Source: Nonomuraea aridisoli (GTDB lineage: Bacteria; Actinomycetota; Actinomycetes; Streptosporangiales; Streptosporangiaceae). Taken from it: a stretch of DNA of 42,742 nt. How positions within the stretch are numbered: the stretch's first letter is position 1; the number at the start of each line of letters is the position of its first letter. This document shows positions 1 through 8,189 of this stretch, piece after piece. The notes beneath the pieces were generated by a model. That model did no database searches and was not told the DNA's origin. It saw only the letters and a list, made by a program, of their open reading frames with translations. Made by a program: the position numbers and the translations under genes. The stretch lies in the NCBI RefSeq assembly GCF_003236395.1, contig NZ_POUD01000049.1, forward strand, positions 1-42,742. The letters run 5' to 3'.

Positions 1-1144
1 CCGCCACAGCGATCGAAGCCGGCCCCGCCCCTCCCCGCGCCGGGATCGCGTCCAGAACCCTCTTGGTCACGTAGTTGAGCCTGTCTCTCGGCAGCACCGA
101 AACCCGGGCCTGCGGTGCGAGATCGTCGCCTATGACACCGACGAGCTCGATCATCTCCTCAGGAGAGGTCACGCAGACAGCCTTGCGCTCGCGGAGAAGT
201 TTGTGGCAGCCGGCCGACATGGCCGAGGTGACCGGCCCGGGTACCGCTCCCAAGTGCCGGTTGAGTGACAGTGCGTGGGCGGCTGTGTTGAGGGCTCCGC
301 TCCGGACCGCGGCCTCCACCACCACCGTTCCTCTCGACAACGCGGCGATCAGCCGGTTGCGGATGAGGAAGCGAGCTCGGGTGGGATGAACGCCGGGCGG
401 GCACTCGCTGATCACCACGCCCTGTCCTCTCACTGCGGCGAACAGGGTGTCGTGACCGCGTGGGTAACAGACGTCCACACCGCAGGCCAACACCGCGACC
501 GTGGGAGAGCCGGCGGCCAACGCACCTCGGTGAGCGGCCCCGTCCACGCCATAGGCACCTCCCGACACCACGGTCCAGCCTGCCTCGCTGAGGCCCACAC
601 CGAACTCCGCCGCGATGTGCGAACCATAGGGGGTGGCGGCCCTGGCCCCGACCACGGCCACGGATTTGAGGCAGGCGAAGCGCAGATCCGCCGAGCCGTG
701 GATCCACAGCCCGAGGGGACGGCTGGAGCCCAGCTGGTCGAGCTGGGTGGGCCAGGCCGGAGTGCCCGGGATGATCAGCCGTGCTCCGGAACTCTCACCG
801 GCTTCGAGATCGGCCGGCGGGTTGGCGGCGGCGAGCCGCGCGTACCAAGCGTTGAGGCGGGAGGTCAGATCCGGTCGGCTTTCCTGCTCGGCCTCCTGTG
901 CGATGAACTCCGCGGGCAGAGCGCGGTTGCGGATCGCCTCCACCGCCGCCGGAGCACCGAACGCGGCGACGAACCGGCCCATGACGGGATCTCCCACGTC
1001 GGTGGCGCGCATGAGCGCGACTCTGGCCTCGGCATCCCGCCGGAGGCTCGTGCTGTCGGTGGTGGGTTGCGCCGCGGCGGTCACGGCGGTTCGGGGCACA
1101 GCGGGCTCTCCGGGTGTACCGGGCGACTGTGGTGTGCTGTTCAC
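1..1144 (-). CDS. dprA: DNA-processing protein DprA (3' end outside window)
   Basis: DprA/Smf loads RecA onto incoming single-stranded DNA in natural transformation; in actinomycetes it is conserved even where competence is unproven. The frame is open from a GTG at 1144 to the left edge, so about 381 codons are visible and the stop is missing. The start is chosen because AAGGAGG lies four bases upstream. A Rossmann core is visible: GARAATPYG (about residues 166-174), then SGGAYGVDGAAH (about 197-208), LACGVDVCYPRGH, FLIRNRLIAALS and the SGALNTAAHA region. The visible end (VLDAIPARGGAG...) fits the start of the DprA winged-helix domain. It follows yifB in the usual yraN-yifB-dprA order, but about 600 bp of non-coding repeat DNA separates it from yifB, so it probably has its own promoter. 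Confidence 0.93.
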   Translation of the reverse strand, partial: MNSTPQSPGTPGEPAVPRTAVTAAAQPTTDSTSLRRDAEARVALMRATDVGDPVMGRFVAAFGAPAAVEAIRNRALPAEFIAQEAEQESRPDLTSRLNAWYARLAAANPPADLEAGESSGARLIIPGTPAWPTQLDQLGSSRPLGLWIHGSADLRFACLKSVAVVGARAATPYGSHIAAEFGVGLSEAGWTVVSGGAYGVDGAAHRGALAAGSPTVAVLACGVDVCYPRGHDTLFAAVRGQGVVISECPPGVHPTRARFLIRNRLIAALSRGTVVVEAAVRSGALNTAAHALSLNRHLGAVPGPVTSAMSAGCHKLLRERKAVCVTSPEEMIELVGVIGDDLAPQARVSVLPRDRLNYVTKRVLDAIPARGGAGPASIAVA

Positions 1145-1742
1145 GGCGCCTCCTTGGGGGCGTACGAAGGGCATGGGGCTGCTGCTGGTGGCGGCGCCGG
1201 CGTGGAACGCGGCATGGGCGCCGCACGACGAGGTCCACGGCAACTGCTGGCTGCGGCGCGCGAAACGGATCGTCGAACTGCTGGCCGCGCGCCAGCGTGA
1301 AGAGGGTTATGGAACTGCCTGCCGCGCCAACATGGGAAGGCGCATGCGGGACTGGCATCGCTGACGTGGTGGAAGGGTGCGTGCAACCGCTGGCATCGCC
1401 GGTGTGGTGAGGCGCATGCGCCGCTGGCATCGCTGACGTGGTGGAAAGGCGCGTGAAGCTGCTGGCATCGCCGGTGTGACGAAAAGGCGCACACTGCCGC
1501 CGGCATCGCCGACGTGACGGAAAAGCGCACACCGCCGCTGGCATCGCCGACGTGGAAGAAGACTGCTGGACCCGAGTGGTCGGGCGAGGAGTCACACGAC
1601 CGCCGCTACGGACCGTTCACGATCAACGTCGAGTACAGCAAGCGATGGCACACACTCACCGGCCGCCATGCACGCGCTGACGTGAAAGGGCTGGGCGTGC
1701 GTGCGTGGGCCGGGGTGGCCGCTCGCCGGTGTACGGCCACGG
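1145..1742. other. Non-coding gap between yifB and dprA
   Basis: These 598 bases hold no convincing gene. The middle (about 1282-1576) is a 38-bp tandem repeat described separately. The part from 1577 to 1742 is ordinary mixed sequence in which I see no clear hairpin terminator. In most actinobacteria yifB and dprA are close or overlapping, so the gap is an expansion relative to the usual arrangement (established gene order; the expansion itself is inference). Confidence 0.7.
1282..1576. repeat. 38-bp minisatellite, about eight copies
   Basis: The core TGGCATCGCYGRYGTG recurs at starts 1353, 1391, 1425, 1463, 1501 and 1539, with degenerate copies at about 1282 and 1320. Spacings are 38, 33, 38, 34, 38, 38 and 38 bases. 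Each unit continues with a purine-rich GGAAAAGGCGCGTG-like part. The whole unit varies a little from copy to copy, with no constant-repeat/unique-spacer division, so it is a minisatellite and not a CRISPR array. It lies in the dprA upstream region. Confidence 0.85.
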
Positions 1743-3281
1743 TCAGGACCTGACGCCGAGCCAGAAGCTCAGCGCGGCGTTGGTCTCGTCTTCTCCCGGG
1801 CTGTCCTTGCCGGCCAGATCGGCGAGCGTCCAGGCGACCCGTACGACGCGGTCGAGGCCGCGGGCTGTCAGCGTGCCCGAATCGAGGCAGGACGTCATCG
1901 GACGCATCGCCGCGGGCGGCGGCCGATAGTCGGCGTGCAAGGCAGCGGACGGAATCTCGGCGTTCAACCGCCACGGAGTGCCGGCCAGGCGTTTGGCGGC
2001 TCGCTCGCGGGCCACGAGAACGCGTTCGGCCACGGTCTTGCTCGTCTCCACGAACTGGCGGTCGGCCAGCAGCTCCCGTCTGGATGAGCGGACCACCGTG
2101 ACCTTCATGTCGATGCGGTCGAGGAGCGGCCCCGACAGCCTGCCGAGATAGCGCCGCCTGACCGTGGGGGTGCAGGTGCAGCGTTCGGCCTGGTCCTCCG
2201 CGCGGGCGCACGGGCACGGATTGGCCGCCAGCACCAGCATGAACCGCGCCGGGAACGTCACTGATCCCGCCGCCCTGGACACGGTCACCCGCCCCGACTC
2301 GAGGGGCTGCCGCAACGCGTCGAGCACATGTCTGGCGAACTCAGGGGCCTCGTCCATGAACAGCACCCCTCGATGCGCGAGCGAGACCGCACCAGGACGG
2401 ACGATCGTGCTGCCACCGCCGATGATCGCCGCCGACGTCGCGGTGTGGTGCGGGCTGACGAACGGGGGGCGGCTCATCATCGGCGCACTGGACGGCAGCG
2501 CACCCGCGACCGAATGAATGGCGGTCACCTCCAGCGCATGGTCGAGCTCCAGGCCGGGCAGCAGCGTGGGCAGGCGTTCGGCCAACATGGTCTTGCCGGT
2601 GCCCGGCGGGCCGAGCATCCAGAGATTGTGGCCGCCGGCCGCACACACCTCGAGGGCTCTGCGGGCCACCGGCTGGCCCACGACCTCAGCCAGGTCGACG
2701 CCGGGGTTCGTGCCGGGTGGGGACGGCTCCGCCCGTTCGTCTGCCTCGGGTGTCGGCGGAACGTCGCCCTTGCGCAGCCACTCCACAAGATCACGCAAGT
2801 GACCGACGGGGACCACCTTCACCTCAGGCACGAGAGACGCCTCCGCCGCGTTTCCCGACGGGACCACCACCGTGACGTCGCCGCCGTGCTGCGCCGCGCC
2901 CAGAACCGAAGGCAGCACGCCGCGTACGGGCCTGATGCGGCCGTCGAGGCCGAGCTCCCCCAGGAAGAACGGCTCCGCGATGCGCTCTGCGGGCACCACC
3001 CCGGCCGCGCCGAGGATGGCGACGGCTATGGCCAGGTCGAACTGCGAGCCGCGTTTGGGCAGGCTGGCCGGGAAGAGGCTGACGGTGATGCGGGCGTCGG
3101 GCCACGGGTAATGGCTGTTGACGACGGCCGACCTGACCCGATCGCGAGCCTCGCTGAGCGCCGTGTCAGGGAGGCCGATGAGGTGGATGCCGGCCAGGCC
3201 GTTGCCCACGTCGGCCTCGACCTCGACCGTACGGCCTGCGACTCCGACCAGCGCCACGCTGCGGGTGCGGGCCACGGCCAT
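1743..3281 (-). CDS. comM: YifB/ComM family magnesium-chelatase-like AAA+ ATPase
   Basis: ComM is a hexameric AAA+ helicase that promotes branch migration during recombination of transforming DNA; the actinobacterial orthologue is usually annotated YifB. The 512-residue protein is full length for the family. The N-terminal ChlI-type domain (about 20-150) carries the PxxLPKRGSQFDLAIA signature. Walker A GPPGTGKT is at 224-231 and Walker B VLFMDE at 306-311, and the C-terminal Mg-chelatase-C helical domain includes the RYLGRLSGPLLDRID region. The ATG at 3281 directly abuts the yraN stop codon (TAG then ATG), so the two genes are translationally coupled. Confidence 0.95.
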   Translation of the reverse strand: MAVARTRSVALVGVAGRTVEVEADVGNGLAGIHLIGLPDTALSEARDRVRSAVVNSHYPWPDARITVSLFPASLPKRGSQFDLAIAVAILGAAGVVPAERIAEPFFLGELGLDGRIRPVRGVLPSVLGAAQHGGDVTVVVPSGNAAEASLVPEVKVVPVGHLRDLVEWLRKGDVPPTPEADERAEPSPPGTNPGVDLAEVVGQPVARRALEVCAAGGHNLWMLGPPGTGKTMLAERLPTLLPGLELDHALEVTAIHSVAGALPSSAPMMSRPPFVSPHHTATSAAIIGGGSTIVRPGAVSLAHRGVLFMDEAPEFARHVLDALRQPLESGRVTVSRAAGSVTFPARFMLVLAANPCPCARAEDQAERCTCTPTVRRRYLGRLSGPLLDRIDMKVTVVRSSRRELLADRQFVETSKTVAERVLVARERAAKRLAGTPWRLNAEIPSAALHADYRPPPAAMRPMTSCLDSGTLTARGLDRVVRVAWTLADLAGKDSPGEDETNAALSFWLGVRS

Positions 3282-3641
3282 CTACACCACCCCCCGCACG
3301 TGCCGCAGGGCGAAGTCGCCCGCGAACCGTTCGAGGGCGACGACGTCGACGCGTACGGCCTCGAACGTACGGGGCTGCGTGGTCAGCCATCTGCTCGCCA
3401 GCATCCGCAACCTGGCGACCTTGGCGGGACGTACCGACTCCAGGGCTGTGCCGTGCGAGCGGCTCGATCGTGTCTTGACCTCCACGACGACCAGGTGGGA
3501 GTCGTCTTCCGCGATGATGTCGATCTCGCCGTGGCGGCAGCGCCAGTTGCGTTCGAGCACCGTCATGCCCTGGCTCTCCAGGTAGGTCACGGCCACCTGT
3601 TCGCCTTGTTTGCCGAGATCGAGCTTGCTCTGCGTGGCCAA
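3282..3641 (-). CDS. YraN/UPF0102 family nuclease-fold protein
   Basis: This is a small protein of the YraN family, which has a PD-(D/E)xK-like nuclease fold but no settled function; it almost always lies next to yifB and rnhB. The core is visible: GKQGEQVAVTYLESQG, then NWRCRHGEIDIIAEDD and VVVEVKTRSS, with GEIDII and EVKTR supplying the expected E, D, E and K residues. I choose the TTG at 3641 (119 residues) because GGAGG lies six bases upstream and the family starts close to the GxxGE motif. A longer in-frame reading from 3677 only adds a basic, unconserved stretch. Its stop codon touches the yifB start. Confidence 0.9.
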   Translation of the reverse strand: MATQSKLDLGKQGEQVAVTYLESQGMTVLERNWRCRHGEIDIIAEDDSHLVVVEVKTRSSRSHGTALESVRPAKVARLRMLASRWLTTQPRTFEAVRVDVVALERFAGDFALRHVRGVV

Positions 3642-3944
3642 GTGCCACCTCCGTCGGGTAGGTCGGGGTCCGAGCACCGACCTTCGCGGATCCAGCCCAC
3701 CGCCCTCGTCCCCGAACGGGATTCTGTGGACATCGCCCCAGGCATCCGCCCGGCTTGTGGATAACCCACAGCTTGAGGGCCCTCGACATCTCGCCCCTGG
3801 ACCCGTGCCGCAAAGAGACAGCCCCGCGACTCGCTCCGAGCGCGATGAGCAGCCCGCCCGTCCAGGCGTCGCCGACAGAGCCGCATGGGTTGCTGTCCGA
3901 CCAACATGCCGGACGATGGCGCGTCAGTCGGTGCGGGCTCATGC

Positions 3945-4110
3945 CCGGAACGGCATCGCAGGAGGGAGCAGATCAGGCACCCAGAACAACTTCACAACGG
4001 CAAGAGCAGGGGAACGCGCCCCAGGACAACGCTGCGAGGGTGAGAGCGGGCCACCCGACTTGGACAACGCCGCGACCGTGAGAACGGGCCACGTAGCCGG
4101 AACGGCGCTG
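3945..4110. repeat. Degenerate ~38-bp tandem repeat
   Basis: Segments beginning GGAACGGC, AGAACAAC, GGACAACGCTGCGA, GGACAACGCCGCGA and GGAACGGCGCTG start near 3947, 3983, 4024, 4062 and 4099. The spacing is therefore about 36-41 bases. The two central copies share ACAACGCYGCGA and GTGAGARCGGGCCAC. The period matches the minisatellite beside dprA, although the sequences differ. Confidence 0.55.
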
Positions 4111-4208
4111 CATCGGTTGCTGTGGGTAAGTGACGAGGCCGGCCGCGTCGTCAGGGTCCGCCTTCAAGCGCGGCCAGCGGTCTGCCGAACGTGATCCCGT
4201 CCAGGAGC

Positions 4209-4470
4209 TCAGCAATGCAAGTCCCACGAGCAGCTCTGTACAGGCGGGAAGTCGATCCCTCCCTTGCCGAGCTCCAGGTGCTCGTGAACCGCACGGCGCA
4301 TGTCGTCGATCGACACGTGCGCGTGCACAGCGCACGGCTGGCAGCGCCGCGCCGCAGGCACGTCGCCACGTCCTCTCGCTCCACGCAGTGGGCGTGGCCG
4401 GACGTCGAAGGTGCGGCCGTAGCACGGTGGGCACTGGCGGCGCTGGCGACGTGGATGCCCGCGTCCTGGA
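4209..4470 (-). pseudogene. Possible decayed small zinc-ribbon-like coding remnant
   Basis: The minus-strand translation ending at the stop at 4209 contains CPPC and CQPC pairs about 30 residues apart, followed by HVSIDDMRRAVHEHLELG. That is more protein-like than the flanking translations, which are arginine- and alanine-rich noise. I see no good start codon with a ribosome site, and I do not recognise a family. It may simply be chance in GC-rich DNA. Confidence 0.18.
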
Positions 4471-4960
4471 GGTTGTCGAGTACGACGAGCACACCGGCAG
4501 GCCAACATCGCCCACAGCCGCTCGAGACAACACAGCACCGGTCGCCAAGACCCTCCGCCGCCCGCACACTGCGAGAACACGCTAATCCGTCGCCAGGCGA
4601 CTCCCGAGCGTACGCCCGCGGTCGACGTGGAACTGCGGGCCGCCGGGCGCGGGGAGGCGACGCAGCCGCTGGCCGGCGGCCGAGCCGACCGGCAGGATCG
4701 ATGATTCGACCGCAGAGGTCGATGGTCAGCCCGCGTCGATGGGCGGGCCGCAGAGCACGTCACGCTGCCGCCCACACGCACGCCGCCCCACAAACGCAGC
4801 CAACCCACGTCCCGGCAGCGCACCCCGTGACCTGAACGCGCATCCCTGGCCCTCGAACGGCGCATCCCGGAACCCGAGCGGCGCACACCCCGCCCACAGC
4901 ACGCCGAACCCAGCCCCCGCACACCGGAAACCCCCGTACGAGGAAGAACCAGAGAGGGCC

Positions 4961-5284
4961 TTAGCCGGAGAACCCCTCCTTCGGCATCTCCAGGTCCGCC
5001 TTGGCCAGCTCCTCCACGTTCACGTCCTTGAACGTGACCACCCGCACGTTCTTCACGAACCGCGCAGGCCGATACATGTCCCACACCCAGGCGTCCTGCA
5101 TCTTCACGTCGAAGAAGACGTCGCCGTTCTCCGCAGTGCGGACGTCGAGATCGACCGAGTTGGTCAGATAGAACCGCCGCTCAGTCTCCACCACGTAAGT
5201 GAACAAACCGACGACATCGCGGTATTCGCGGTAAAGCTGCAGCTCCATCTCGGTCTCGTACTTCTCGAGATCCTCTGCGCTCAT
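4961..5284 (-). CDS. DUF2469 family protein
   Basis: This is a 107-residue acidic protein of the actinobacteria-specific DUF2469 family, full length, with no known biochemical role. The body is highly typical: the start MSAEDLEKYETEMELQLYRE, then FTYVVETERRFYLTN and WVWDMYRPARFVKNVRVVTF. There is no signal peptide or membrane segment, so it should be cytosolic. The ATG at 5284 follows the rnhB stop (5324) by 39 bases with AGGAGG-type sequence upstream. The rnhB-DUF2469 pairing is the standard order in this phylum. Confidence 0.93.
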   Translation of the reverse strand: MSAEDLEKYETEMELQLYREYRDVVGLFTYVVETERRFYLTNSVDLDVRTAENGDVFFDVKMQDAWVWDMYRPARFVKNVRVVTFKDVNVEELAKADLEMPKEGFSG

Positions 5285-5323
5285 CGCGGTCCTCCTGTCG
5301 TACCGGTCCCCCGGTGTGCCTGG

Positions 5324-5992
5324 TCAGGCAACCCCGGCCCCCAATTCATTCTCACCCATCCCCCTCGCCACCGTGACGAAGGAGTAACGGTGATCAGGAC
5401 ACGGGCCGTGCGTTTCCAGCGCCAGCCGATGTCCTGGTGTGACATACCCCTTGTGCTCGGCGAAGCCGTACTGCGGGTAGCGCTCGTCGAGCGCGACCAT
5501 CAGGCGATCTCGGGTCACCTTGGCCACGATCGACGCGGCCGCCACGCACGCGGCCACCTGGTCCCCCTTCCACACCGCCAGCGACGGGGCGGGCAGCCCC
5601 GGCACCGGGAATCCGTCCGTGAGGATGTACTCCGGGTCACAAGGCAACTGTGCGACAGCCCGCCGCATTCCTGAAACGTTGCACTTGTGAAGACCTTTGG
5701 CGTCGATCTCCCCAGGAGGGATGATCACTATGCCCACATGGGAGACGCGCATGATCTGGTCGTACAGGCGCTCGCGCACCGCGGGCGCGAGCAGCTTCGA
5801 GTCGTCCAGGCCGTCGATCCGCCTGCGCAGGATGACGGCCGCGACGACCAGCGGCCCCGCGCACGCGCCGCGCCCTGCCTCGTCGACACCCGCGATGGGG
5901 GCGAGGCCGCGGCGGGCGAGCGCCCGCTCGTAGGCGTAGAGTCCGGAATCTCGCCGGACGACACTCGGTCGAGGGCGGAACGCAACTGTCAT
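5324..5992 (-). CDS. rnhB: Ribonuclease HII
   Basis: RNase HII cleaves the RNA strand of RNA-DNA hybrids and starts removal of single ribonucleotides from DNA. The 222-residue protein has the signature [17 protein letters not shown] (D37 and E38 are metal ligands), then DDSKLL, and later the [13 protein letters not shown] segment typical of the family, followed by YGFAEHKGY. The ATG at 5992 lies about 50 bases after the lepB stop, so it is probably in the lepB-rnhB-DUF2469 transcript. Confidence 0.96.
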   Translation of the reverse strand: MTVAFRPRPSVVRRDSGLYAYERALARRGLAPIAGVDEAGRGACAGPLVVAAVILRRRIDGLDDSKLLAPAVRERLYDQIMRVSHVGIVIIPPGEIDAKGLHKCNVSGMRRAVAQLPCDPEYILTDGFPVPGLPAPSLAVWKGDQVAACVAAASIVAKVTRDRLMVALDERYPQYGFAEHKGYVTPGHRLALETHGPCPDHRYSFVTVARGMGENELGAGVA

Positions 5993-6044
5993 GACACAGG
6001 CAGCGTACGCCCCATTCGCCGCGAACCGCGACCGAAAGCCCGCT

Positions 6045-6611
6045 CTACTTGACCTTGTCGAAGATGTCGGGCTGGGAGAAAAGGTAACCGCGCGACAGCG
6101 GCCAATAGCGCACCACGGCCTTGCCGATCACGTCGTCTTCCGAGATGAAACCCCCTCCGGGCTCCTCCATGTGGGCCCGCGAGTCGGCGGAGGCGCTGCG
6201 ATGGTCGCCCATCAGCCAGAGCTTTCCGGCGGGCACCGTGACGTCGAAGTCATCGCCAGAAGCGAAATCGCCCGGGTAGAGGTACGACTCCTCCTCGAGC
6301 GGGGTGCCGTTGACGGTGATGCGCCGCTGCTTGTCGCAGCACACCACCTTGTCGCCGCCGACGCCGATGACCCGTTTGATGGTGTCTTCGCCGTTCCAGC
6401 CCTTGAAAACCACGATGTCGCCGCGTTCGGGCTTGCCCGCGAGTTTGTTGACGAACACCCGGTCGTTGACGAGGAGCGTGCGCTCCATCGACTCCGACGG
6501 GATGTAGAACGAGCCGATCACGAACGCCTGCAGCAGCAGCGCGATCCCGACCCCCATCGCGATCAGCAGGACGGTCTCGCGGAAACCGCCCTTCTTCTTC
6601 TCTTTTGCCAC
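6045..6611 (-). CDS. lepB: Type I signal peptidase (first copy)
   Basis: This membrane serine protease removes signal peptides from secreted proteins (S26 family, Ser/Lys dyad). After a basic N-terminus ([10 protein letters not shown]) there is one membrane segment (about 13-35), then the PSESM box with Ser41 as nucleophile. RGDIVVFK follows, then [10 protein letters not shown] with Lys79 as general base, and the [11 protein letters not shown] box E. The start is uncertain. The GTG at 6611 (188 residues) is the first usable start after the stop of the upstream signal peptidase gene at 6638. A longer reading would overlap that gene and adds unconserved sequence. It is a paralogue of its upstream neighbour and is probably co-transcribed with it. 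Confidence 0.9.
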   Translation of the reverse strand: MAKEKKKGGFRETVLLIAMGVGIALLLQAFVIGSFYIPSESMERTLLVNDRVFVNKLAGKPERGDIVVFKGWNGEDTIKRVIGVGGDKVVCCDKQRRITVNGTPLEEESYLYPGDFASGDDFDVTVPAGKLWLMGDHRSASADSRAHMEEPGGGFISEDDVIGKAVVRYWPLSRGYLFSQPDIFDKVK

Positions 6612-6637
6612 GCCCTCCGCCTTCTCCGTGACGGCCG

Positions 6638-7519
6638 TCAGCGCGTCTTGCGCAGCCGGCGCCGACGGGCCAGCACCAAGGGTACGGCGAGCCCGAACCC
6701 GGCGACCATCGGCTCCGGCCCGCCGAGCGCCTGCAGCGCGGGCTGGGCGAACGCCTGCAGCGCGGGCTGGGCGAACGTCTCGGGGATGTCGATCGAACCG
6801 AACCGGTTGAACGGCCACACGATCACGAAGGCCCGCCCGATGACCTGGCTCTCGGGGATGGACCCGCCGCCGGGATCGCCGGTGTGGGAACGCGAGTCGA
6901 GCGAGACCGAGCGGTGGTCGCCCATCACCCACAGCCGCCCGGGCGGCACGGTGATGTCGAAGAACTCGTTGGACGGCACATCACCCGGGTAGAGGTAGCT
7001 CTTCTCGTCGATGGGCGTGCCGTTGACCGTGATGCGGCCCTTGGGGTCGCAACACTTGACGTGGTCGCCACCGACGCCGATGACCCGCTTGATGTAGTCC
7101 TTCTCGCCGGGCACGATGCCGAACGCCGTGCCGACCCACCGGAAGAACCCCGCGACCGCGTTGGACGGCTCCTCGAGCTGGAACTCACCGTCCCAGGAGT
7201 CGACGCCGGAGAAGACCACGACGTCGCCGCGCTCGATGTCACGCGTGTGGTAGACGAGCTTGTTGACGAGGACCCTGTCGTTCTTCAACAGGGTGTTCTC
7301 CATCGACTCGGACGGAATGTAGAACGCCTGGACCACGAATGTCTTGATGATCAGGGCCAGCACCAGGGCCACCACGATGAGAACCGGGAGTTCTTTCCAG
7401 AACGAGCCCTTCTTCTCTTTATCGCCCTTGGCCGGCTTCTGCGTCTCTTCCGCGACCACGTCCACCTCGTCCTCGACAGGGCGGCGCGCCGCGCCGTGCT
7501 CCTGGTTCTCGCTTGTCAT
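6638..7519 (-). CDS. lepB: Type I signal peptidase (second copy, long form)
   Basis: This is a 293-residue S26 signal peptidase. A charged cytosolic N-terminus (1-40) precedes a membrane segment (about 44-64). PSESM gives Ser72 as nucleophile, and [11 protein letters not shown] gives Lys144 as general base. Unlike the first copy it has an insertion between these boxes (about 104-138). It also has a C-terminal extension with a tandem AFAQPALQ repeat and a hydrophobic segment (PMVAGFGLAVPLVLA) ending in RRRRLRKTR, that is, a probable second membrane anchor. The ATG at 7519 lacks a ribosome site, and a -10-like TAGGCT is only eight bases upstream, so the message may be leaderless. It heads the lepB-lepB-rnhB-DUF2469 operon. 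Confidence 0.93.
   Translation of the reverse strand: MTSENQEHGAARRPVEDEVDVVAEETQKPAKGDKEKKGSFWKELPVLIVVALVLALIIKTFVVQAFYIPSESMENTLLKNDRVLVNKLVYHTRDIERGDVVVFSGVDSWDGEFQLEEPSNAVAGFFRWVGTAFGIVPGEKDYIKRVIGVGGDHVKCCDPKGRITVNGTPIDEKSYLYPGDVPSNEFFDITVPPGRLWVMGDHRSVSLDSRSHTGDPGGGSIPESQVIGRAFVIVWPFNRFGSIDIPETFAQPALQAFAQPALQALGGPEPMVAGFGLAVPLVLARRRRLRKTR
6723..6779. repeat. 27-bp tandem duplication inside lepB
   Basis: The 27-base unit CGCCTGCAGCGCGGGCTGGG-CGAA occurs twice in a row on the plus strand. It encodes the repeated FAQPALQA in the C-terminal linker of the long signal peptidase and preserves the reading frame. Confidence 0.75.
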
Positions 7520-7527
7520 CGCTGACG

Positions 7528-7554
7528 AGCCTAGATGATGCGCAGGCTCGACAA
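7528..7554 (-). promoter_or_regulatory. Putative promoter of the lepB operon
   Basis: On the minus strand TTGTCG (7554-7549) and TAGGCT (7533-7528) are separated by 15 bases. TAGGCT is a typical actinobacterial -10 element. It lies so close to the ATG at 7519 that transcription would start about two bases before the start codon, consistent with the lack of a Shine-Dalgarno sequence. Confidence 0.45.
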
Positions 7555-7619
7555 CCCCCGACCGACGTTACACCCACCCCTGATTCCCTCCACATAAAGG
7601 GAAGGGCCCTGTAAAGCGG

Positions 7620-7648
7620 AAAAGGCCCGCGCATGGCGCGGGCCTTTT
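7620..7648. terminator. Bidirectional terminator after rplS
   Basis: A perfect stem (AAAAGGCCCGCGC paired with GCGCGGGCCTTTT, three-base loop) is flanked by A/T runs on both sides. It lies 17 bases past the rplS stop and works as an intrinsic terminator for the minus-strand ribosomal-protein operon; the symmetry would let it act in both directions. Confidence 0.9.
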
Positions 7649-7664
7649 ATGAGCACGGCTCAGA

Positions 7665-8027
7665 TTACTTGGCGGCCGTGGTCTCGCGCTTCTCGCGGAT
7701 GCGGGCGGCCTTGCCGCGCAGGTCGCGCATGTAGTACAGCTTGGCGCGGCGGACGTCACCACGGGTCACGAGGACGATCTTCTCGATGACCGGGCTGTGC
7801 ACCGGGAAGGTGCGCTCCACGCCGACGCCGTAGCTGACCTTGCGGACCGTGAAGGTCTCGCGGGCGCCGCTGCCCTGCCGGCGCAGCACGAAGCCCTTGA
7901 AGACCTGGATACGGGACCGGTTGCCTTCGACGACTCGGACGTGAACCTCGAGCGTGTCACCGGGACGGAAGCCCGGCACGTCGCTGCGCAGGGTCGCCTT
8001 CTCGAGCTCCTGGATCTTCGTGTGCAT
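7665..8027 (-). CDS. rplS: 50S ribosomal protein L19
   Basis: L19 sits at the 30S-50S interface of the ribosome. The 120-residue protein is the normal bacterial length. Family motifs are [49 protein letters not shown] and [16 protein letters not shown]. The ATG at 8027 is chosen ([11 protein letters not shown]) with TGAGGA about eleven bases upstream; a longer in-frame reading to 8165 adds unconserved residues. It is the last gene of the rpsP-khpA-rimM-trmD-rplS operon, with a 162-base spacer after trmD and a strong terminator behind it. Confidence 0.96.
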   Translation of the reverse strand: MHTKIQELEKATLRSDVPGFRPGDTLEVHVRVVEGNRSRIQVFKGFVLRRQGSGARETFTVRKVSYGVGVERTFPVHSPVIEKIVLVTRGDVRRAKLYYMRDLRGKAARIREKRETTAAK

Positions 8028-8189
8028 GAGAGTCAATTCCTCAACGTTTCGCGAAGCAGGCGGAGGTCCACCCGGCCACGCCCCGACCACGAGCACGGCG
8101 ACAGGAAGTGGACACGCTTGCTGTCTCCTGGGGGCCCGGGGTCGCTCTTCCCGGGCACGCAACACCGACCGATGATGGACGGCAGCGCT

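Larger units (their letters stand above)
3642..4960. other. 1.3-kb gap without a confident gene
   Basis: Between yraN and the DUF2469 gene there is 1.3 kb in which no reading frame looks like a conserved gene, although high GC leaves several frames open. It holds a degenerate tandem repeat at about 3945-4110. It also holds, on the minus strand at about 4209-4470, a stretch whose translation has two CxxC pairs and an amphipathic segment (MRRAVHEHLELGKGG) that may be a decayed gene. In related genomes yraN and DUF2469/rnhB are usually neighbours, so this is an enlarged spacer. Confidence 0.6.

Noticed and set aside
1282..1576. CRISPR array
   Set aside because: Regular ~38-base spacing suggested it, but there is no invariant repeat alternating with unrelated spacers; the entire unit is repeated with drift, and there are no cas genes.
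4191..4835. Plus-strand open frames in the yraN-DUF2469 gap
   Set aside because: No ribosome site, no recognisable motif, and Arg/Ala-rich composition typical of non-coding GC-rich DNA.
6612..6932. N-terminal extension of the first signal peptidase to 6932
   Set aside because: It would lie inside the upstream signal peptidase gene and reads as unconserved Arg-rich sequence.
8028..8189. Structured L19-type leader RNA before rplS
   Set aside because: The 162-base spacer has some GC-rich complementarity but I cannot recognise a known leader fold, so I do not call one.
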